Shown here: positions 4,516 to 10,256 of the stretch, piece by piece
Layout: each line of letters starts with the position of its first letter
Numbering within the stretch: the first letter of the stretch is position 1
NCBI GenBank assembly: GCA_937900065.1
Contig: CALCDS010000082.1
Coordinates: 1 to 10,256, forward strand
Direction: 5' to 3'
Length of the DNA: 10,256 bases
DNA from: an uncultured Clostridiaceae bacterium
GTDB taxonomy: Bacteria; Bacillota; Clostridia; Clostridiales; Oxobacteraceae
Program-made: the position numbers and the translations under genes
Notes under the pieces: generated by a model
What the model was told of the DNA's origin: nothing
The model's input: only the letters and a program-made list of their open reading frames with translations
Databases searched by the model: none

Positions 4516-6519
4516 ATGAAGGAAAATAACAGGATTTTAAAGGTTTTAATGCCCAATACAAAGATTTACATAATAATAATAGCCCTATACACTTGCGTTA
4601 TATTTTTCTATAATATAGCGCTGGGCATAGCCGGGCTTTTTGTATTGGGAATACTGGTATACTATAATCTTTTGAATGCTAAAAGCAGAAAAAGTGAATG
4701 GACAAAGTATATTGAAAACCTTTCATCCAACCTTGGACTCGCTACTAAAAATGCGGTTTTAAATCTGCCTTTGCCTCTTATAATATGCGAGGACGACGGC
4801 ACCGTGGTATGGTATAACAAATCCATGGGCGACTTATTCCACGGCACCGAGTTTTTAAGCAAAAAAATAGATGATTATATAAAGGCTATAAATATAAAAA
4901 AAATACTTGACAAAAAAATAGATTTCATAGACAAGGTCACAATAGGCGGCAATTATTTTTCAGTGCTTATAAATCCGATAAACGTAAACAATAAAAAACA
5001 GTCTGAGTATATAGTGATGCTTTATTTTATAGACCGGAGCGATTATTTTGACCTTAAGGATTTGTACGAATCTAAAAAGGCTGTGGTGTGCCTTGTGGAA
5101 GTCGACAACTTTGACGAGGCTGTAAAAAGCGTGGATGATTCAAACCGTCCTGTGCTTGTGGCTGAAATCGACAAGAGGATAAATGCCTGGGCGGCCGAAA
5201 TATCTGCTGCGATTCGAAAATACGATGATAATAAATATATAATGTTCTTTGAAGAAAAAAACCTTAAAGTGCTTGAAGATAAAAGGTTTGACATACTAGA
5301 CAGCATAAGGGATATAAATGTAGGCAACAGGCTTCCTGTGACCTTGAGCATTGGCGTTGGAAAAAACGGAGACAATCCGGCTCAGCTTACGGCTTTTGCA
5401 TCGTCTTCCAAAGACCTTGCGCTTGGGCGTGGAGGAGATCAGGCCGTAGTAAAAGACGGGGAAAAGTTTTTCTTCTTTGGTGGAAAAACCAAGGAAGTTG
5501 AAAAGAAGACCAAGGTAAAGGCAAGGGTGATCGCCCATGCTCTTTCCAATCTGATCGACCAGTCAAGCGAAGTTTTGATAATGGGCCATGACGTACCGGA
5601 TCTAGACTCTCTTGGTGCATCTCTTGGATTGTTCAGGGCTGTAAAAGAGCGGGGCAAGAGTGCATATATAATATTGAACAAACCCAATGTGAGCATAGAG
5701 GAACTTTTAAAGCGCATGGAGGGCATGGCCGAGTACAGCAATATATTTATAACAAGTGAGCAGGCATTAAACAGGGTGACCAAAAATACCCTTCTTATAA
5801 TCGCAGACGTCCATATAAAAGCTATAACCGAGTTCCCGGGTATAGTCGACAGGGTGGAAAAGATTGTAGTGATAGACCACCACAGAAGGAGCGCCGATTA
5901 TATAAGCAATGCAGTGCTGTACTACATCGAAACATATGCATCATCGACAAGCGAACTGGTTACAGAGATAATACAATATATATCAAATGATCCTGTGCTT
6001 AAACCTATCGAAGCCGAGGCATTGATGGCAGGCATAATGGTCGACACAAAGGATTTTTCTTTTAAAACAGGCGTGAGGACTTTTGAGGCCGCATCATATC
6101 TAAGGCGCTGCGGTGCCGATACGACATCTGTAAGGCAGCTTTTGGCCGATGATATGTCAACATATATAATGCGTTCCGAAACCGTAAAAAATGCGAAGAT
6201 CATAAATGGTACCATTGCAATCGCAGTATGCAGGGAATGCAATTCGTCAGCTTACCTTGCCGTGCCCCAGGCAGCCGATGAGCTGCTTACAATAAGGGGG
6301 ATCACCGCTTCTTTTGTGCTCGCCAAGCATGGGAACGATGTCGTGGTGAGCGGCAGATCCTTAGGCGATATAAATGTGCAGCTTATATTGGAGAAGCTTG
6401 GAGGCGGGGGGCATCTGACCGTGGCAGGCACGAAAATAAGCAATGTGTCTCTTAAAGAGGCTGAAGAGATGGTAATAGGAGCAATAAAACAATATCAAGA
6501 AGAAGGTGAGGTAAAATGA
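4516..6519 (+). CDS. gdpP: Cyclic-di-AMP phosphodiesterase GdpP
   Basis: This is a membrane-bound enzyme that hydrolyses cyclic-di-AMP, a regulator of potassium uptake, osmolyte balance and cell-wall stress. Numbered from the upstream ATG at 4510, two membrane helices lie at about 19-53. A PAS-like domain follows (about 84-175), then a degenerate GGDEF domain (about 190-315) with DDNKY where an active cyclase has GGDEF and with the family hallmark DLALGRGGDQAVVK. The DHH/DHHA1 catalytic part has H360, D364 and D366 (GHDVPDLDSLG), D433 (IADVH), DHH 456-458 and D512 (MVDTKDF), and ends with GGGGHLTVAGT at 631-641, so the active site looks complete. I prefer ATG 4516, because AGGTGA (4504-4509) is six bases upstream; ATG 4510 overlaps the yybS stop. 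rplI overlaps its end. Confidence 0.96.
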   Translation: MKENNRILKVLMPNTKIYIIIIALYTCVIFFYNIALGIAGLFVLGILVYYNLLNAKSRKSEWTKYIENLSSNLGLATKNAVLNLPLPLIICEDDGTVVWYNKSMGDLFHGTEFLSKKIDDYIKAINIKKILDKKIDFIDKVTIGGNYFSVLINPINVNNKKQSEYIVMLYFIDRSDYFDLKDLYESKKAVVCLVEVDNFDEAVKSVDDSNRPVLVAEIDKRINAWAAEISAAIRKYDDNKYIMFFEEKNLKVLEDKRFDILDSIRDINVGNRLPVTLSIGVGKNGDNPAQLTAFASSSKDLALGRGGDQAVVKDGEKFFFFGGKTKEVEKKTKVKARVIAHALSNLIDQSSEVLIMGHDVPDLDSLGASLGLFRAVKERGKSAYIILNKPNVSIEELLKRMEGMAEYSNIFITSEQALNRVTKNTLLIIADVHIKAITEFPGIVDRVEKIVVIDHHRRSADYISNAVLYYIETYASSTSELVTEIIQYISNDPVLKPIEAEALMAGIMVDTKDFSFKTGVRTFEAASYLRRCGADTTSVRQLLADDMSTYIMRSETVKNAKIINGTIAIAVCRECNSSAYLAVPQAADELLTIRGITASFVLAKHGNDVVVSGRSLGDINVQLILEKLGGGGHLTVAGTKISNVSLKEAEEMVIGAIKQYQEEGEVK

Positions 6520-6962
6520 AAGTTATTTTAAAATCAGATATAAAAGGTGTTGGCAAAAAAGACGATGTGATAAATGTTGCCGACGGGTATGCAAGAAACT
6601 ATCTTTTCCCGAGGAAGCTGGCTGTTTTAGCTACAGAGGGCAATCTGATATCACTTAAGGAAAAAAACGATGCTCAAAGATTTAAAAAGCAGTCCGAATA
6701 TGGTGAAGCAAGGGAACTTGCCAAAAAGCTTTCAAAATTGAGCGTTACATTCAAAGTTAAAACAGGTGAGAATGGAAGGCTGTTTGGTTCCATAACTTCA
6801 AAAGATATTGCCGAGAAAATAAAATCCGAATTCGGCATTGAGGTAGACAAGAAAAAGATAGTGCTTGATGAAGCTATAAAATCAGCAGGTGTATACGATT
6901 TAGAGGTAAAGGTATATCCTGAGGTAAGCTCAAAGATAAAGGTAGAAGTCATCGAGGGATAG
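6516..6962 (+). CDS. rplI: 50S ribosomal protein bL9
   Basis: This is a 148-residue bL9 of normal length. The N-terminal domain has the signature MKVILKSDIKGVGKKDDV and DGYARNYLFPRKLA. A long connecting helix rich in Lys and Glu follows (about 44-76), then the C-terminal domain with GRLFGSITSKDIAE and a valine-rich end, KIKVEVIEG. bL9 binds 23S rRNA near the L1 stalk and reaches across to neighbouring ribosomes, affecting frame maintenance. The start ATG overlaps the gdpP stop as ATGA (6516-6519), with GAAGGTGAGG just upstream, so translation is probably coupled. lonC begins 14 bases after its stop. Confidence 0.97.
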   Translation: MKVILKSDIKGVGKKDDVINVADGYARNYLFPRKLAVLATEGNLISLKEKNDAQRFKKQSEYGEARELAKKLSKLSVTFKVKTGENGRLFGSITSKDIAEKIKSEFGIEVDKKKIVLDEAIKSAGVYDLEVKVYPEVSSKIKVEVIEG

Positions 6963-6976
6963 AGGGGAGCCGAAAA

Positions 6977-8896
6977 TTGAAATCATCACTGCAAGATTAC
7001 GCAGCAATAGACGATGCAAATTATACCGATAAAAATTGGAAAAACAAAGAGGAACTTCTAAGGTATGTAAACATGCTTTATGATATGGCAACCAATACCT
7101 TAGGAAAAGAATTGGTACAGAACAAGATAAAGAAAGAAAAACTTTTAAAATATCTTAAATGTGATGAAGTCGAGAAAAAGACATATGTGCTTTTAAAGCT
7201 GGTTTTGAACGATAAAACTCCTTTTAATGTACCGAGCATGAGCGAAATACCATCCATGCTTGAAAGGGTCGAAAGGGAGCTTTCAAATATAATCGCAAAG
7301 CAGCGTGTTGAAAACAACATACATGAAAAAGTTGAGAAGGTCCTTATAGAAAATCAGTATAAATATATAGATGAGATGAAACTTTCAATACTCAAAAAGC
7401 AAAGGGGACCCGAGAATGCCAAAACGCTGAAAAAATATGCATGCCTTGAAAAGATGGACACCATAAAACTTTCAAAATCCATGATGGAATTGCTTAGGCC
7501 CTCAAAGCTGGATGAAATAGTGGGACAGGATATGGCGATAAAAGCTTTGATATCCAAAATATCATCCCCTTATCCTCAGCATGTGATATTATACGGCCCT
7601 CCGGGGGTCGGCAAAACAAGCGCTGCGAGACTGGCGCTTGAGGTGGCCAGAAAATTAAAGTATACTCCATTTAAGGATGATGCGCCTTTTGTGGAAGTGG
7701 ACGGGGCTACGCTCCGCTGGGACCCGAATGAGATCACAAACCCGCTTTTAGGTTCGGTACATGATCCTATATACCAGGGCTCAAAGCGTGATCTGGCCGA
7801 AGGGGGGATACCCGAACCCAAACCCGGACTGGTTACGGACGCACACGGAGGCATACTGTTCATAGATGAAATAGGGGAATTGGACGAAATGCTCCAGAAC
7901 AAACTTTTAAAGGTGCTTGAGGATAAAAAAGTTGAATTTTCATCGGCATACTATGATCCTGATGATGAGAGCGTCCCTAAATATATAAAAAAGCTTTTTG
8001 AGGAAGGCGCACCCGCTGATTTTGTGCTCATAGGCGCCACAACCAAGCAGCCTTATGAAATAAATCCGGCTTTGCGCTCAAGATGCGCCGAGGTGTTTTT
8101 TGAACCCTTATCGAAAAACGATATCAAAAAGATAGTTAAAAATGCCGGGCGCAAGCTTGGCGCAAAGCTTGCGATAGATGTGCCTGAAATAATAAGCCAA
8201 TATACGATTGAAGGCAGGAAGGCTGTAAATATATTATCGGATGCATATGGATATGCACTTTACAATGATTCTAAGAATAATTCTGATAAAAATGTTTTCA
8301 TATCAAAATCCGATCTTAAGAGTGTAATCACTCTCAACAGGCTTGTGCCGTATGCAGAGGAGAAAACAAAGTCAAAGCCCGAGATAGGAAGGATACTGGG
8401 GCTTGGAGTGAGCGGATACATAGGTTCTGTAATAGAGATTGAAGCTGTTGCGTTTAAGGCAGATAAGGAAAATCAAGGCATGATAAGGCTTAACGACAAT
8501 GCCGGCACCATGGCAAAGGATTCTCTGTATAATGCCGCATCCGTTATCAGAAAGCTTACAAAAGAAAGCCTGTCGGATTATGATGTCCATGTCAATATAA
8601 TAGGCGGGGCAAATGTGGACGGACCGTCTGCAGGAGCTGCAATAGTATCCGTGATATTGAGCGCAATAAAGCAAAAGCCCATAAAGCAGGATGTCGCCGT
8701 GACAGGCGAAATTTCACTGAGGGGAAATATAAAACCTGTGGGAGGCGTGCTTGAGAAGATATATGGTGCAAAACAATCGGGAATACTAAAAGTCGTGATC
8801 CCGAAAGAAAATATGAAAGATTTGCCTGATTGCATTGAAGGCATTGAAGTCATACCTGCAGAAAACATCGAACAAGTTTTAGAGGTGGTATTTTAA
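6977..8896 (+). CDS. lonC: Lon-family ATP-dependent protease LonC (sporulation-associated type)
   Basis: This encodes a 639-residue AAA+ serine-lysine protease of the LonC type, described as restricted to a subset of endospore formers and close to LonB. An N-terminal alpha-helical charged region (about 1-175) replaces the large LonA N-domain. The AAA+ module has Walker A GPPGVGKT (207-214), Walker B ILFIDEIG (293-300), sensor GATTKQP and arginine motif NPALRSRC. The C-terminal protease domain has the catalytic Ser in NVDGPSAGAA (S551) and Lys in GGVLEK (K594), 43 residues apart as in E. coli Lon (679/722). Both activities therefore look intact, unlike the Walker-deficient LonC studied from Meiothermus. 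The start is TTG 6977 with GAGGGGAG at 6962-6969; the next in-frame ATG lies about 96 bases downstream. Its stop overlaps the dnaB start. Confidence 0.93.
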   Translation: MKSSLQDYAAIDDANYTDKNWKNKEELLRYVNMLYDMATNTLGKELVQNKIKKEKLLKYLKCDEVEKKTYVLLKLVLNDKTPFNVPSMSEIPSMLERVERELSNIIAKQRVENNIHEKVEKVLIENQYKYIDEMKLSILKKQRGPENAKTLKKYACLEKMDTIKLSKSMMELLRPSKLDEIVGQDMAIKALISKISSPYPQHVILYGPPGVGKTSAARLALEVARKLKYTPFKDDAPFVEVDGATLRWDPNEITNPLLGSVHDPIYQGSKRDLAEGGIPEPKPGLVTDAHGGILFIDEIGELDEMLQNKLLKVLEDKKVEFSSAYYDPDDESVPKYIKKLFEEGAPADFVLIGATTKQPYEINPALRSRCAEVFFEPLSKNDIKKIVKNAGRKLGAKLAIDVPEIISQYTIEGRKAVNILSDAYGYALYNDSKNNSDKNVFISKSDLKSVITLNRLVPYAEEKTKSKPEIGRILGLGVSGYIGSVIEIEAVAFKADKENQGMIRLNDNAGTMAKDSLYNAASVIRKLTKESLSDYDVHVNIIGGANVDGPSAGAAIVSVILSAIKQKPIKQDVAVTGEISLRGNIKPVGGVLEKIYGAKQSGILKVVIPKENMKDLPDCIEGIEVIPAENIEQVLEVVF

Positions 8897-10221
8897 TGGA
8901 TTCGTTTAGAGTACCTCCAAACAACATGGAGGCTGAACAATCAGTGATAGGGGCTATGCTCCTCGATAAAAATGCAATATCCGAGGCTTCTGAAATATTA
9001 AGGGGCGATGATTTTTACAAGGAAGCTCATAAGCTCATATTTGAATCCATAATGGAATTGTATGATAAAAATGAGCCTGTCGATCTGGTAACGCTGGTCG
9101 ATAATTTAAGAAAGAAAAATATACTTGAAGCCGTAGGCGGCATCACATATATTTCAAACCTGCTCGAATCGGTTCCCACGACTGCAAATATCAGGTATTA
9201 TGCAAAGATAGTCGAGGATAAATCGACATTGAGAAAGCTCATAAAATCATCTTCGGAAACCATTGATAAATGTTACACAGGAGCTGAGGATGTGCCCTCG
9301 ATACTCGACAAAACCGAAAAGGATATATTCGATATATCCCAAAAAGCCGTGACCCATGATATAGAGCCTATGAGCAGGATACTTGAGAAGGGCTTTGACG
9401 AGATTGAGAAGCTATATCAGAATAAAGGCGCCATAACAGGCGTGCCGTCCGGGTTCCCGGAGCTCGACATAAAAACATCCGGCTTTCAAAAAGGCGACAT
9501 GATATTGATTGCCGCAAGGCCGAGCATGGGAAAATCGGCGTTTGCGATGAACATTGCACAATATGCAGCCATAAGGAACAACAACTCGGTTGCCGTATTC
9601 AGCCTTGAGATGTCTAAAGAGCAGCTTGCATACAGGATGCTTTGCTCTGAAGCGAATATAGATATGCTCAAATTAAGGACAGGAAATCTTGACGACGACG
9701 ATTGGGTCAGACTTGCCCAGTGTGCAGGGCCATTAGCTTCTGCCAAGATATTCTTAGATGATACTCCTGCCATATCGATTACCGAAGTGCGGTCCAAATG
9801 CAGGAGGCTGAAGATTGAATACGGACTCGATCTTATAATAATAGATTATCTTCAGCTTATGCAGGGAAGGGGCAAGACTGAAAACAGGCAGCAGGAAGTA
9901 TCTGAAATATCGCGTTCCATAAAAGCGCTTGCAAAGGAAATGGATACGCCTGTTATCGCAATATCACAGCTTTCCCGTGCGCCTGAAGCAAGAACGGACC
10001 ACAGGCCCATGCTAAGCGACCTTAGAGAGTCGGGTTCAATAGAGCAGGACGCGGATTTGGTAAGCTTTTTGTACAGGGACGATTACTATAATAAGGATAC
10101 CGACAAAAAAAATATAGCCGAGGTAATAATAGCCAAACAGAGAAACGGCCCTACAGGCACGGTCGAACTTGCATTCATAGGCAAATATGCCAAATTCGGT
10201 TCGCTTGACAGGATACATTGA
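8896..10221 (+). CDS. dnaB: Replicative DNA helicase DnaB
   Basis: This is a 441-residue hexameric 5'-3' helicase that unwinds DNA at the replication fork (called DnaC in B. subtilis). The N-terminal primase-interacting domain begins PPNNMEAEQSVIGAMLLD (7-24). A linker follows (about 110-180), then the RecA-like motor with Walker A RPSMGKS (208-214), the catalytic Glu in SLEMS (E238), Walker B LIIIDYLQLM (313-322), ISQLSRAPEAR (356-366), DLRESGSIEQDAD and the arginine-finger motif AKQRNGPTG (413-421). Length is normal and no intein interrupts it. The ATG shares a base with the lonC stop (TAATG), with AGAGGTGG at 8881-8888. No clear terminator is visible in the remaining 35 bases. Confidence 0.97.
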   Translation: MDSFRVPPNNMEAEQSVIGAMLLDKNAISEASEILRGDDFYKEAHKLIFESIMELYDKNEPVDLVTLVDNLRKKNILEAVGGITYISNLLESVPTTANIRYYAKIVEDKSTLRKLIKSSSETIDKCYTGAEDVPSILDKTEKDIFDISQKAVTHDIEPMSRILEKGFDEIEKLYQNKGAITGVPSGFPELDIKTSGFQKGDMILIAARPSMGKSAFAMNIAQYAAIRNNNSVAVFSLEMSKEQLAYRMLCSEANIDMLKLRTGNLDDDDWVRLAQCAGPLASAKIFLDDTPAISITEVRSKCRRLKIEYGLDLIIIDYLQLMQGRGKTENRQQEVSEISRSIKALAKEMDTPVIAISQLSRAPEARTDHRPMLSDLRESGSIEQDADLVSFLYRDDYYNKDTDKKNIAEVIIAKQRNGPTGTVELAFIGKYAKFGSLDRIH

Positions 10222-10256
10222 AAATGTAAACCATAGCTCAATTTTATTATTGTTTT

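Overview
The window looks like chromosomal core DNA from a spore-forming, AT-rich low-GC Gram-positive bacterium of class Clostridia. Three things point there: the gene order rpsF-ssb-rpsR and yybS-gdpP-rplI-dnaB, known from Firmicutes; a DUF951 gene and a MazG-like gene of clostridial type; and a LonC protease, a family confined to a subset of endospore formers. AGA/AGG arginine and ATA isoleucine codons are common. I cannot name a genus. All ten genes lie on the + strand, and no phage, IS transposase, CRISPR array, tRNA or rRNA is visible.

Layout. Positions 1-326 are non-coding and carry diverged copies of two intergenic repeats. An MscS-type channel gene (327-1172, GTG start) and a small DUF951 gene (1249-1464) follow. 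A sigma-A-like promoter (1470-1498) and an RNA leader matching the S6:S18 ribosomal-protein autoregulatory motif (1512-1552) precede rpsF-ssb-rpsR, which ends in a hairpin terminator (2617-2650). Then come about 600 non-coding bases (2604-3206) with second copies of both repeats, including a 190-bp nested palindrome (2959-3148). A second cluster follows: MazG-like, yybS (DUF2232), gdpP, rplI, lonC and dnaB (3207-10221). From yybS onward the genes overlap or sit within about 15 bases of each other, so they are probably one transcription unit with translational coupling.

How the genes work together. rpsF, ssb and rpsR supply ribosomal proteins bS6 and bS18 and the single-strand DNA binding protein. 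rplI and dnaB add ribosomal protein bL9 and the replicative helicase, so the region couples translation and replication. gdpP encodes the cyclic-di-AMP phosphodiesterase, a regulator of potassium and osmotic balance. The MscS channel at the left end also acts in osmotic stress, but a functional link is only inferred. lonC, inserted between rplI and dnaB, has intact ATPase and protease residues.

The genes are ordinary. The less explained material is the paired intergenic repeat system (71-227 and 2674-3148), which has inverted-repeat architecture and one hairpin whose stem is kept despite sequence change. It may be a MITE-like element or a structured RNA family. I found no evidence of a wholly new protein system.
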